Shown here piece by piece: positions 49,875-59,125 of a stretch of 64,000 bases of DNA. A program made the position numbers and the translations under genes. Position 1 is the stretch's first letter; the number at the start of each line of letters is the position of its first letter. The notes below the pieces were generated by a model. That model ran no database searches, was not told the DNA's origin, and worked only from the letters and a program-made list of their open reading frames with translations. The stretch covers positions 1,488,001-1,552,000 of the forward strand of contig NZ_CP101823.1 in NCBI RefSeq assembly GCF_024498175.1, written 5' to 3'. This stretch comes from Haloplanus salinarum (GTDB taxonomy: Archaea; Halobacteriota; Halobacteria; Halobacteriales; Haloferacaceae).

Positions 49875-50678
49875 TTACTGATCTCCCGTGTCTCGCTCGT
49901 GTGTCGCGACGACGCGCAGTTCGCCGTCCACGTCGGCGTGCTCCGAGAGGTACGCCGCCTTCGCGTCCTTCGCCGCCGTCTGCGACTGCCCGCCCTCGGG
50001 GTTGGGGTCCACCGCCGTCGCCAACGCGAGGTCCTCGGCCCACACCACCACGTACTGGGTGTCGGCCACCGACACCGACTGGTCGGGGCCGGCGAAGCGT
50101 TCCGATCCGGTCGTCCGGCTGTCGGCCGTGGCGACCGCCCCGGTCTTCTCGAGTTCCGCGGCCGTGTCCAAGTGGAGCGTCGAGTCACCGACGCCCGCTG
50201 GCAGATCCGCGCCGGCGAGCCGGTAGTTCCCGTCGCTCTCGTCGATGACCGTTGTCTCGAAATCGAGCGTCGCGACCGACGCCAGCGAGCCGTCGTCGCG
50301 CCCCGCGAAGGACAACTGGTTGTTCTCGATGCGCTTGCCGGCGGGTAACTGCTCGAACGCCTCCGACTGGAGCTTCTCGCTGTCGGACATCTGCTTGAAC
50401 TTCGCCGGCGCGAACCGCTCGGTCGCGTCGTCGGGGGCGGGCAACTCCCCGCCCGTCGTCGAGAAGTTCTCGACGGCGAACCGGTCGTATGTCGGCGTCG
50501 CGTTGCCGTACTTCTCGATGGTCGTCTGCAGGGGGACGACGGTCTGTCGAACCGACACCGTTCCGAGCGGGTGGACGAGCACCGGCGCCGACTCGGGGGC
50601 CGAACCCTCCGTCTGCGGTTGGCGGACGCTCACGAGCGTGGTCCGGTCGTCGGGCAACTGGGCGGCCCAGTTGCCCAC
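49875..50678 (-). CDS. 267-aa ORF, probably the C-terminal part of the DUF6603 protein
   Basis: Begins at a GTG inside the DUF6603 gene, overlapping it by 49 bp in another frame. It reads GNWAAQLPDDRTTLVSVRQP, VLVHPLGTVSVRQTVVPLQT, then ERFAPAKFKQMSDSEKLQSE and ends DGELRVVATHERDTGDQ. In relatives as I recall them this segment follows the DUF6603 domain in the same chain, and the end of the longer ORF (LHQALGRWATGPPSCPTTGP) looks like out-of-frame reading of the same DNA. So this is either a broken gene, a programmed frameshift or a coupled second ORF. Confidence 0.7.
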   Translation of the reverse strand: MGNWAAQLPDDRTTLVSVRQPQTEGSAPESAPVLVHPLGTVSVRQTVVPLQTTIEKYGNATPTYDRFAVENFSTTGGELPAPDDATERFAPAKFKQMSDSEKLQSEAFEQLPAGKRIENNQLSFAGRDDGSLASVATLDFETTVIDESDGNYRLAGADLPAGVGDSTLHLDTAAELEKTGAVATADSRTTGSERFAGPDQSVSVADTQYVVVWAEDLALATAVDPNPEGGQSQTAAKDAKAAYLSEHADVDGELRVVATHERDTGDQ

Positions 50679-53545
50679 CGCCCCAGCGCCTGGTGGAGGT
50701 CACCCAGCACGTCGGCCGTCGGCAGCGACTGGGCCTCCGGGTTCGAACCGATCGAGACGTCGACGTTGACCGTCACCGAGAGGAAGACGACTTCGATGGT
50801 CACCTTCCCCCGGACGCGCCAGGGCTTGGGCCCCGAGAGCGTCCCGTCGACCTCGATACCGAACGTCGACCCCTTCAGGGCGACCTGCATCTTCGCGTAG
50901 AAGTCGACGACGAACTCGAAGGGGTCGAACCGGAACAGCGCGTCGAAGCTCAGCTCGCCGTCGACGGACGCCGCGCCGGCCTCCGCCTCGAGGGTCACGC
51001 CGGCGCCGATCTGGAAGGTGTTGGGCGTCGTCGCGACGTACGCGGTCAACTCGACCGAGGTGCTCCCGCCGCCCTTCGAGAGGCTCGCCCGCATCCGGTC
51101 GAGTTCGGGGAAGGAGTCCGGCGGGGTGTAGCGCGGGTTGAACCCGCCGATCGACAGGATGAACGAAGAGTTGTCGCCCCAGCCGGACCGCAGCGCCATG
51201 TCGCCGGAGACGTCGAACATGGCGATCTTCGAGTCGTACAGCGAGGCGTCGATCGCGATGCGCTTCTCGGGGATGTCGACCACGCCCAGGATGCTGAACT
51301 TCAGGTCGACGATCGCCCCCTCGCCCTGCGGGAGTCCTAGCGTGATCTTGCCGAGCAGCGCGATCTTCCAGGTCGGGATCGACACCATGATCCCGACGTC
51401 GATGAAGATGATCGGCGGAATCCCCCAACTGAACTTCGCCATCGGGCCGAAGACGTGCGTGTCGGGCTTCGGCGGGAAGAACGTCCGGAGGTCGCTGATG
51501 ATCTCCGGCGCGTTCGCGACGACGTCCTCCGGGAACAGCACCGATCCGATCCGGCCGTTCCGGACCCCCTCGCCGAGGCGCTTGGCCCGGAACCCCCTGT
51601 GGACCCCGACGAGGCCGCCGAGGGCGTTCAGGAAAAAGCCCATCGGCAGCGTGACCGCGGGGAAGTCGGCCGTGATCAGGATCAGCAGCGAGTAGCCCTC
51701 GCGCCCGTCCGCGAGCGGCGTCTTCAGAATCCCGACGGCGTTGACCGCGACCTCCTGGATCTGGAGCGACAGCGCGCCGGAGTATCGTCCCGCGTCGGGG
51801 TCGAACGAGAGGAAGCCGCCGCCGCTGACCGCCCCGGTGTCGATCGCGAGGCCGATCCCGGTCGGCGGTTTGAACCCCAGATCGACGTCGAGCGGGCCGA
51901 GCGAGCCGTCGCTTCGCTGCGGCACCGAGAACGTCGCCGAGAGGCCGACGTTCCGAACCTGCGCGTCGACGGGGCCGATCGACAGCGACGACGTCAGCCC
52001 CAACTCGACCGGCACCGAAGACGACTCGCCCCCGACCTCGATGGCGACGTCGATCGTCTCGATGGTCAGGGTGTCGAGGATCGTCTCGTGGATCGGGAGC
52101 GTCGCGTCGAGGCTGGCGCTCCCCTCGACGAAGACACCCTTGTCCGTCCCCCAGCCGACGCCGAGGTCGAAGTCGGTGGCGAGACCCTCCTCCGGGAGGA
52201 CCGTCGCGAGGAACCCCCCGGCGTCGCTCGGCGCGATGACGAACGACGCGCCGGCGGCGCGGGCCACCATCCGGACCGACTGGCTCGGCACCGACAGGGT
52301 CGTCGACACGTCCGCCCCGAGCGAACCGATCTCCAGGCGCGTCGCGTCCTCGCCGCCGATCAGATACGCGAACTCGCTGTCGGGGGGGGGCTGCTTCTCC
52401 GCCGACGTCGACAGCCGCAGTTCGCCCTCGTCGACCCCCTCGAGGGAGACTCCGTCCGGCGTGATCGCGAGCCCCGGTATCCTCGCGGTCGCCTGAAACG
52501 CCAACTGCCACGAGCCGAGCGGGAACCGGTACGACGCCGAGCCGAGGGGTTCGAGGACGGTCGAGAACTCGCCCGCCGTCGGATCGAAGTAGAACACCGC
52601 GGTGAGCCGGAACCGCGAGGAGAGCGTCCCGGAGTCGTCGCCGTTCCCGGAGTCGCCGTCGCCGGAGCCGTTGCCGTTCTCGGAGTCGTCGTCCCCGGTG
52701 TCGAACGATCCGGACACGGCTATCGAGAGCGCCCCGACCGGCTCCGCCCCGTCGGGCACCGCGTCGGACTCGACGTCGAGGGCGGTGATCCCCTCGCCGG
52801 TGGACTCGACGTTCGTCGTCGCCCACGCCTCGATGCCGGTCGTCCCGATCAGCGTCGCCAGCCGCGGCAGCAGTTCGTCCAGTCCGGCGGCGGCCTCGTC
52901 GACGCTGAGCGCCGCGAAGTCCGTCTCCCCGAAGTACGCCTCCTTGAGCGTCGGGCCCGGTTCGGTCAACAGCGGACCGAGCCGTTCGAACGCGATCTGC
53001 GCGTTCGGACCGCCGGCGCGGAGCGTGGTCCCGTCGGCGACGCCCCGCCCCTCCCAGGCCGCCGTCTCGTAGATCGTCAGCACCCAGGCGATCTGTTCGA
53101 AGAGCGGGTGGTTGTTGCGGGTGTACTCCGTCACCAGCACCGACACCAAGTCGGCCCCGAACTGCTCGACGTCCTCCTCGGTCAGTTCGCTGAGCGTCTC
53201 GACCGACTCCCTGACGGTCTCGATGGCCCGAAACAGGTCGCCGACCGTCGAAACGAGACCGACGAACTCCTCGAGCGACGTCGGGGGGTCCTCCGTCGCC
53301 GCGAGCAACTGCTCGGCCGCGGAGAAGATCGATTCGAAGGCGGCCGGAAGTTCGTCGAGGGGGACCGCGTCGGGGTTCCACCCCATGTTGACCAGCAGCG
53401 CCTCCCGCTGGTAGGGGTCCTCGGCGGCGAGCGTGACCGGTTCGGTCAGTTCCGTCAGGGTGCGTTCGAGCGCACCCCCCTCCTCGTCCCCGCCGACGCC
53501 CGGCGCGTCGTCGCCGGGAGTCCCCGGACCGTCGCCGTCAGACAT
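50630..53545 (-). CDS. DUF6603-domain protein, 971 aa
   Basis: Starts at ATG 53545 (MSDGDGPGTPGDDAPGVGGD), overlapping the PhoD-like stop by 8 bp. Residues 20-200 are helical; about 282-305 form a Gly/Asp/Ser/Asn linker; the rest is strongly beta-rich, with long amphipathic strands. The DUF6603 signature is clear: FFLNALGGLVGVHRGFRAKR, FPPKPDTHVFGPMAKFSWGI and PTWKIALLGKITLGLPQGEG. No signal peptide. The beta repeats suggest a large propeller- or barrel-like scaffold. DUF6603 has no known function. The last 15-20 residues look out of frame (see the next ORF). Confidence 0.8.
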   Translation of the reverse strand: MSDGDGPGTPGDDAPGVGGDEEGGALERTLTELTEPVTLAAEDPYQREALLVNMGWNPDAVPLDELPAAFESIFSAAEQLLAATEDPPTSLEEFVGLVSTVGDLFRAIETVRESVETLSELTEEDVEQFGADLVSVLVTEYTRNNHPLFEQIAWVLTIYETAAWEGRGVADGTTLRAGGPNAQIAFERLGPLLTEPGPTLKEAYFGETDFAALSVDEAAAGLDELLPRLATLIGTTGIEAWATTNVESTGEGITALDVESDAVPDGAEPVGALSIAVSGSFDTGDDDSENGNGSGDGDSGNGDDSGTLSSRFRLTAVFYFDPTAGEFSTVLEPLGSASYRFPLGSWQLAFQATARIPGLAITPDGVSLEGVDEGELRLSTSAEKQPPPDSEFAYLIGGEDATRLEIGSLGADVSTTLSVPSQSVRMVARAAGASFVIAPSDAGGFLATVLPEEGLATDFDLGVGWGTDKGVFVEGSASLDATLPIHETILDTLTIETIDVAIEVGGESSSVPVELGLTSSLSIGPVDAQVRNVGLSATFSVPQRSDGSLGPLDVDLGFKPPTGIGLAIDTGAVSGGGFLSFDPDAGRYSGALSLQIQEVAVNAVGILKTPLADGREGYSLLILITADFPAVTLPMGFFLNALGGLVGVHRGFRAKRLGEGVRNGRIGSVLFPEDVVANAPEIISDLRTFFPPKPDTHVFGPMAKFSWGIPPIIFIDVGIMVSIPTWKIALLGKITLGLPQGEGAIVDLKFSILGVVDIPEKRIAIDASLYDSKIAMFDVSGDMALRSGWGDNSSFILSIGGFNPRYTPPDSFPELDRMRASLSKGGGSTSVELTAYVATTPNTFQIGAGVTLEAEAGAASVDGELSFDALFRFDPFEFVVDFYAKMQVALKGSTFGIEVDGTLSGPKPWRVRGKVTIEVVFLSVTVNVDVSIGSNPEAQSLPTADVLGDLHQALGRWATGPPSCPTTGPRS

Positions 53546-56500
53546 TGTCGCGCTCCACCTCCGAGACGTCGACGGCACCCTGAATCAGGTCCGAGGGTCG
53601 GCTCGAGACGTTGCCGGTCGGCACCGTCGAACTCGGCGGCGCGACGCCCTGCTTCCCGCCGATGCCGAGGGCGTTGGGCAGCATGTCGACCGTGAACTGC
53701 GTGTAGGGGTGTGCCTCGGCGGTCCCGCCCATCCGCCACCAGAGTTTGTGGTTGACGAACCGCCACTCGTTGGGCACCGACTGGTTTCGGAAGGTGAGGT
53801 CCTGTGTCCCCCAGTCGAGCGTCACCTCGCCGACGTTGTTCCGGCCGACGACCTCCCCGCCGTAGTCGCGGTACTTGTTGAACCGCCGCCAGGCGTCGGC
53901 CGGGTCGGTGGCGTCCCCCTCGGACCCCCCCGACGACGGCTCCCACGACTCCGTCGTCATCTGCCGGCCCCGGAGGTAGTCGACGCGATACTCCCAGTGG
54001 GGTTTCCCTCCACGCTGCATCTCCGTGAGCAGCCCGACCCCCCAAGTCGCGTCCTCCTCGAGACCTTCGAGGTGGGATATCGTCGCGTCCTCCAGCGACT
54101 GGAGCATCTCGTCGACGCCGCCGTAGTCGGTCCGGTTTCCGATGATATCGTCGAGTTCCTGGTAGACGATCCGGGCCTGTGACTGGGTGCCCTGTTTGGG
54201 CGTACCGAACAACGTGAACAGCTCCCAGCCGTTCCCGAGTCGCTCGAGATACCGATCGACGTCGGAGCTCGAAATCGCGTTGCCGCCGGCCCAACTGACG
54301 ACGGTCTGGCCGACTTTCCGCAGATCGTAGTCCCGCATCAGCGAGACGGCGTATGGGTCGCTCGGGCCGTCGGCCCCGAGGACGATGTCGCCCTCGGCGT
54401 ACCGGAGTTTGATCGTCCCGAGGTCGATGGTTTCCAGTAGCGGCTTGTTGTCCGAGAGGCTCCACGTCCCCGTCGGCGCCGGGAGCTTGAGGACCGGAAT
54501 CCGCATCAGTTCCAGTTCCCCCTCCTCTTTGAACCGATCCCACTGGATCGCGATCCAATCGGAGACCCCCTCGAAGTCGATTTCGGCGCCTTCGATGAAG
54601 TACTTCGTCGTGATGAGCTGTTCCGACGGGGTCGTCTCGTTCCAGGGCGTCGCCAGCGTCGCCCGCGAGTCCGTCTTGAGGATGTCCGTGTTCGCCGCAC
54701 GCTCCAGAACCCCGTGGAGCCGCTGTGCCATCGGCGGCGTCGGCTGCTGATCGGGCATCTCGTAGATGTACCGATCGACGATGTCCCAGTTTCCACTCGG
54801 GGTGATCTCGTTGATGAACTCCATGTACGGGAGCGGGTCGAGGTCGTCGACCACCTCGCGGGCCTCGTCGAAGGAGTCGTTCCACTCCGTGATCGTCTCC
54901 GGCGCGCTCTCGTGGTACCAGCCGCCGAAGGCGGAGGCACGCCTCGCGGTGTAGCCGACGGGATGGAGGAGGTTCGTCAGGAACGATTCGTTCTTGGCCG
55001 CGCTGGCCGTGAGGTTCGCGAACCGAGACGAGAACGCGGTCTTGTCCTCCTTGTCGTAGTTGTGCCAGTACTCCGTCCGCGTCGTGTAGCCGTAGTGCAC
55101 GTCGCCCGAGAGCGTGACGACGTGCTCGCTCAGCCTGGACACGTCCCGCAGGAACGACTCCAGAGCCGCACGTTGGAGGCGCCAGTGCTCGTAGTCCGCG
55201 TGTGCCTCGGCGGAGACAATGTCCCAGTCCCGCTCCGACTCCGGAACGTCGCGTGCTTGGAGGAACTCGTTGTTGGTCTCGCGTGGGTAGTGTTTGCCCC
55301 ACTCCTGGCCGAGGTCGACCAGCGGCACCGTCCACAGCGGGACCGGACTGACGAGAAACAGGGGTTTCGAGCGATCCCAGGAGTTGATCGGGACGTCGAA
55401 CCACGGCGCCATGTCGAACGTCCGTTCGAAGTCGACGAGTTGCGTCCGCTGGCCCAGCGCCGAGAGCAGTTCCGGCGCGGCCTTCGGCGAGGGGTATCCC
55501 CGCCAGGTTCGGGTGTCGAGTACCCCGATGCCGTACTCGCCGGGGAAGAGCGCGAAGTGGTACGTGATCCGATCCGGCGTCCCGCCGTCGGAGTCGCCGT
55601 TGCCGGAATCGTCCTCCCCGGAGTCGCCGCTGCCGGACATCGGACTCGCGCCGACCCGGTTCCACTTCCCCGGCGTGTAGATGTCAGCGTGTGACTCACC
55701 CTCCGGGACCATCGCGTCCGTCCGGTGGGGAATCCCGAGCAAGTCGTCGAGTTCGGTGCTCTTCGGGCCGTCGAGGTCGCGGTCGACGTAGTCGTCAAAC
55801 CCGTCGAGGAGCGTCTCGCCCGAGCCGCCGCTGTACGTCGTCGGCTGGTTTCCCCACATCTGACAGACGTTCGCCGCCAGCATCCCGTTCTGGATGCAGG
55901 CGTGACCCAGCGGCCGCGACAGCACGGACTCGACCCACTCACCGGTCAGGAACCAGTCGTCGGTCACGTCGTGGTCGTCCCACATCATGTACGTCGGGAC
56001 GTTCGCGAGGACGCGCCGAACGTCGGACAACTCCTCTTTGAAGTACTGGAGCCGTTGCTTGTCGTCTTCGTACTCCGATTCGGCCTCCGAGACGACGTCG
56101 CGTGCGACCTTCGGGCTCTGTGTCTCGTCTTTGAGCGTCGAGAGGGTCAACGACGACTTCGGGGTCCCGTCGCTGTCGGTCAGTTCGCTCGGCAGTTCGC
56201 CGCCGTTGTCGTTTCTGATCGTCCTGAAGATGTGTGAGGGGATATCCTGGCCGTCGTTCCACACCGTCTCGAGGTCGGGGAACGTCGACGAGACGTCGCC
56301 CGACGGCCAGAGCACGTCGGACCAGACGGCCAGGTACATCGCGAAGTACTCCCCGACACCGAAGAGGTGGCTCGTGGCGAGTTTCGGCTCCGTGTCCATG
56401 CCCGCGACGTTGTTGGCGTAGTACTGGCGGTAGTCCGGCCACAACTGGTAGAGGGTGACCGTGTCCCACTCCTCTTTCCAGTCCTCGAACAGCGGCACCT

Positions 56501-57227
56501 CCTCGGCTCTGCCGAGGAACTGCGTCCCGGCATTCCACAGGAGGGTACAGAACGTGTCCGCGACGTCGTCGGCGTAGATCTGATCGCCGGTCAGAAACAG
56601 CGAGTGGGGGCGATCCGTGGGCGTCCCGAGGTTGTCGGCGATGGGCTGCCGGATCGCCGACAGCGCCCCCCGCTTCTTGCCGTGTGGCTTGCGACAGGAC
56701 GCGTGGAAAAATCGGAGGTCGTTCTTGTCCTTCGGGGGAATCGCGAAGGAGGGGAGCGACTCGTCCCCGGTCGCGTGGACCCGCGGGAGGCCGTTCCCGT
56801 CGGGCGCGAGGACGCCGGGCGTCGAGAGCGACGCGCCGCCCGAGCCACCGACCACCGACGGCCGGTCACCGGGGAAGGTGAACGTCAGATCGTACTCGTA
56901 GGTAGTCCCCGGGGAGAGACTCAATCCGCTCACCTCGACGACCCCGACGAAGAGGTTCGAGCCGACCTCGAGAAGCGACGTCTCCCCGGACGTTCCCTCC
57001 TGTGAGCCGCCCGAGCGGACCTCCAGATCGACCTCGACCTCGGCGTGTGTCGCGATCCAGACCGCGACCGATTCGTCCGTCACGCGGCGAAGGATCGGCC
57101 CCGCCAACACGAGCGGCAGCGTCTCCGCGTCGGCCTCGTCGCTCGCCGTGACGCTCAGCGCGCCGTCGCCGTCGGTCGTCAGGTGCGGGACCGAAGTCCG
57201 CCACGGGTCGCGGAGGCCCTCAGGCAT
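53538..57227 (-). CDS. PhoD-like phosphatase with long C-terminal extension, 1,229 aa
   Basis: First gene of the giant operon. An N-terminal Ig-like PhoD_N domain (about 35-120) precedes the metallophosphatase domain. Metal-site motifs are present: FFHASCRK (174-180), LTGDQIYADD (near 213-221), MMWDDHDVTDDW (near 415-425) and LSGDVHYGY (near 706-714). An Asp/Gly/Ser linker lies near 529-546. PhoD enzymes are Ca/Fe phosphodiesterases, usually exported by Tat, but no leader is visible here. Residues about 830-1229 (e.g. WDRFKEEGELELMRIPVLKL; FTLFGTPKQGTQSQARIVYQ) are extra, and I do not recognise them. The normal length is 450-550. Confidence 0.85.
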   Translation of the reverse strand: MPEGLRDPWRTSVPHLTTDGDGALSVTASDEADAETLPLVLAGPILRRVTDESVAVWIATHAEVEVDLEVRSGGSQEGTSGETSLLEVGSNLFVGVVEVSGLSLSPGTTYEYDLTFTFPGDRPSVVGGSGGASLSTPGVLAPDGNGLPRVHATGDESLPSFAIPPKDKNDLRFFHASCRKPHGKKRGALSAIRQPIADNLGTPTDRPHSLFLTGDQIYADDVADTFCTLLWNAGTQFLGRAEEVPLFEDWKEEWDTVTLYQLWPDYRQYYANNVAGMDTEPKLATSHLFGVGEYFAMYLAVWSDVLWPSGDVSSTFPDLETVWNDGQDIPSHIFRTIRNDNGGELPSELTDSDGTPKSSLTLSTLKDETQSPKVARDVVSEAESEYEDDKQRLQYFKEELSDVRRVLANVPTYMMWDDHDVTDDWFLTGEWVESVLSRPLGHACIQNGMLAANVCQMWGNQPTTYSGGSGETLLDGFDDYVDRDLDGPKSTELDDLLGIPHRTDAMVPEGESHADIYTPGKWNRVGASPMSGSGDSGEDDSGNGDSDGGTPDRITYHFALFPGEYGIGVLDTRTWRGYPSPKAAPELLSALGQRTQLVDFERTFDMAPWFDVPINSWDRSKPLFLVSPVPLWTVPLVDLGQEWGKHYPRETNNEFLQARDVPESERDWDIVSAEAHADYEHWRLQRAALESFLRDVSRLSEHVVTLSGDVHYGYTTRTEYWHNYDKEDKTAFSSRFANLTASAAKNESFLTNLLHPVGYTARRASAFGGWYHESAPETITEWNDSFDEAREVVDDLDPLPYMEFINEITPSGNWDIVDRYIYEMPDQQPTPPMAQRLHGVLERAANTDILKTDSRATLATPWNETTPSEQLITTKYFIEGAEIDFEGVSDWIAIQWDRFKEEGELELMRIPVLKLPAPTGTWSLSDNKPLLETIDLGTIKLRYAEGDIVLGADGPSDPYAVSLMRDYDLRKVGQTVVSWAGGNAISSSDVDRYLERLGNGWELFTLFGTPKQGTQSQARIVYQELDDIIGNRTDYGGVDEMLQSLEDATISHLEGLEEDATWGVGLLTEMQRGGKPHWEYRVDYLRGRQMTTESWEPSSGGSEGDATDPADAWRRFNKYRDYGGEVVGRNNVGEVTLDWGTQDLTFRNQSVPNEWRFVNHKLWWRMGGTAEAHPYTQFTVDMLPNALGIGGKQGVAPPSSTVPTGNVSSRPSDLIQGAVDVSEVERDNV

Positions 57228-57307
57228 CGGCGCTCACGCGTCCCGACGCTGCCACAGAAGAGTCAACCTGTTGGCACGTCATCGCGCGTAAAATCAGAAA
57301 GCGGCGT

Positions 57308-57318
57308 ATTAAAAGTAA
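57308..57318 (-). promoter_or_regulatory. Candidate promoter of the giant operon
   Basis: On the minus strand TTACTTTTAATACG lies about 80 bp upstream of the PhoD-like start and is the only TATA-like stretch in that otherwise GC-rich leader. The IS1595 element begins just behind it. Confidence 0.35.
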
Positions 57319-57331
57319 CTCCCTTCGGAAG

Positions 57332-58307
57332 CAGATTGTTGGTCGGGTAGAACTGTCGCTGTGAAAGCGTAGCGGGCAAGGGTGACGCGACGCGTCACTC
57401 GAACGCAATGTTCCCATTTGAATTGCTGAGTTCAGAGGCGAGGGCCGCGAACCTGCTGGAGCAGGTTCGCTGGTGCGAGGGCCTCTGTTGCCCGCGCTAC
57501 CGGTCTGAGTCGGTGATTAAACACGGCAGCTATCGAGAGTATCAACGGTACCTCTGTAAGGATTGCGACCGCACGTTCAACGAACTGGCAACACAATCTT
57601 CGCGCACGCGAAGATCGGCCTCGACAAGCTGTTGTTCGCGTTCTACTCGTTCCTCCGGTTCAACACGAGTATCCGCCAGTTAGACGCTGAAAGTGACGTT
57701 TCGTATCGCTCGCTTCACCGGCGCGTCGAGCAGTTCGCCAGAACGCTCGACGCGCCAACGATCGATCTCGTTGGCCCGGTCGAGATCGACGAGTTCTACG
57801 TCTCTGCCGGGAAGAAAGGCCGCGAGCGCGACTCTCGGTCGCGCTCGCGTGCCCTCTCGAAACGCGGACGAGGAACGTATGAGGGAGATAAACCGCCAGT
57901 GTTCACGCTTGTTGATCGCGGCAGCGGTCATCGATACGTCGTCCCGGCGAAATCTGCCGACGAAGCGACGGTGCGACTCCTTCTCGACAACCACGAGAAG
58001 GAGTCGCTGATTGTCTATACTGACGGATTTCGGGCCTATGATCCACTCGACGATGACGAGAGCTTCCACCGAGAATCAGTAATTCACGGTGACGGCGAGT
58101 ACGTTGATGGAGACGCACACGTGAACACGTGCGAGAGCCACGCGTCGCTGGCGCGACGGTGGCTCTCGCCGCACCGAGGCGTCTCAAAGGACAAACTGAC
58201 AGCGTATCTCAGACCGTTCGAGCTTCGACGGCGAATCCTCCGCAAACCGGGACGAGAAGCACTGAAACAGATTATCCGAGAAGTTCTCTGACACACCAAC
58301 AATGTAC
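57332..58307 (+). mobile_element. IS1595-family insertion sequence
   Basis: About 976 bp. Both ends contain ATTGTTGGT as an imperfect inverted repeat (57335-57343 and, complemented, around 58296-58304). The element lies at the 5' edge of the giant operon. No target duplication could be fixed. Confidence 0.65.
57408..58291 (+). pseudogene. IS1595-family transposase, one-base frameshift
   Basis: The first frame (57408 on) gives MFPFELLSSEARAANLLEQV and a zinc-ribbon-like part with CCPRYRSE and CKDCDRTF. Near 57585 the frame shifts; the rest follows as TGNTIFAHAKIGLDKLLFAF through to the stop at 58291. Catalytic acids are visible: Asp in VEIDEFYVS, Asp in YTDGFRAYDP and the N/E region VNTCESHASLARRWLSPHRG. 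One base is missing relative to an intact gene. Probably inactive, unless frameshifting is programmed. Confidence 0.8.
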
Positions 58308-58645
58308 TTCACAAGAGTGCCATTCTAAAAAACCACGAGCTGACGTTCTATCTCCGCAATGCGCCGTCCGGAAACGACGATTTCTATCCCGGATTTGCGG
58401 AGCGATTTAATTCTGATGACGAGATTCAGGCCTCGCTTCCGGATCGAACCGAGCGGCGAGGTCGAAAATCGAATGTTCTTGAGTCCACGTATGAAATTGA
58501 GATCGACGAACATGGCGACTTGTTCAATGCATATGTGGCTGCACTAGCGACGGCTGTCGACGAACATATCGTCTCACACCACGCTTTGGTTGAGCGTATT
58601 GACGAACTCTATCAGGAAACGGTCGTAGAAGACTTGAAGAGGTAA
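58308..58645 (+). pseudogene. 3' remnant of an unknown gene behind IS1595
   Basis: A continuous frame runs from the IS edge to a TAA: SAILKNHELTFYLRNAPSGN, DDFYPGFAERFNSDDEIQAS, then EIEIDEHGDLFNAYVAALAT and LVERIDELYQETVVEDLKR. It looks like the C-terminus of a real haloarchaeal protein with a terminal coiled helix. No start is available, as the 5' part was removed by the IS. Family unknown. The base composition is lower in GC than the giant operon. Confidence 0.5.
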
Positions 58646-58672
58646 CTTCCACTCAAAACAGAAGTCGAGTCG

Positions 58673-59125
58673 TCAGCCCATCGCCTCTTGGAACCGCTCA
58701 CGAAGCGCGTCCTCTCGCTCTTCGAACTGCTCGACTTTCTCCTGTAGGTCGTCGCTGACGCGCTCGATGCTCGCCAGCGCTCGTTCACCCTCCAGCGAGG
58801 CCTGCGACCCGTCGTCGCCGTCCGCCTCCAGTTCCTCCTCGTAGGCTCGCTCGACCCGCTCGATGGTACCCTCGGGGTTGAACAGGATGTCGTTGGCCGT
58901 GCGGACGTAGCCGTCCAGCGACGCACCCTCCTTGCCCTGGAAGAAGTGAGTGAGTGAGCGCGTACGTCGCGCCGGAATGCAGTGTCCACATATCGATCTC
59001 GACGGGGGAGGCAGCGTTGGCCTCGGCATCGCTCGCGGCACGCTCGGCCAGGTAGTCCGGGAAGCCCAGCAGGCTGTGAACTGTCTCAGGATCCAGTCCT
59101 GAGACTTCCCGTGGATTAGTCGGAC
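58673..59125 (-). pseudogene. Truncated and frameshifted haloarchaeal gene
   Basis: The 5' part (LDPETVHSLLGFPDYLAERA, then SPVEIDMWTLHSGATYALTH) and 3' part (FFQGKEGASLDGYVRTANDI, then EQFEEREDALRERFQEAMG) are in different frames, joined at a GTGA/TCAC tandem (58949-58963) that looks like a 4-bp slippage insertion. The N-terminus is cut by the 3' end of the tnpB behind it. The C-terminal 60 residues are coiled-coil. Function unknown. Confidence 0.6.

Noticed and set aside
34689-57227. Calling the giant operon a contractile injection system
   Set aside because: No sheath, tube, baseplate, AAA+ or tape-measure protein can be recognised; the phage-like beta modules alone are not enough.
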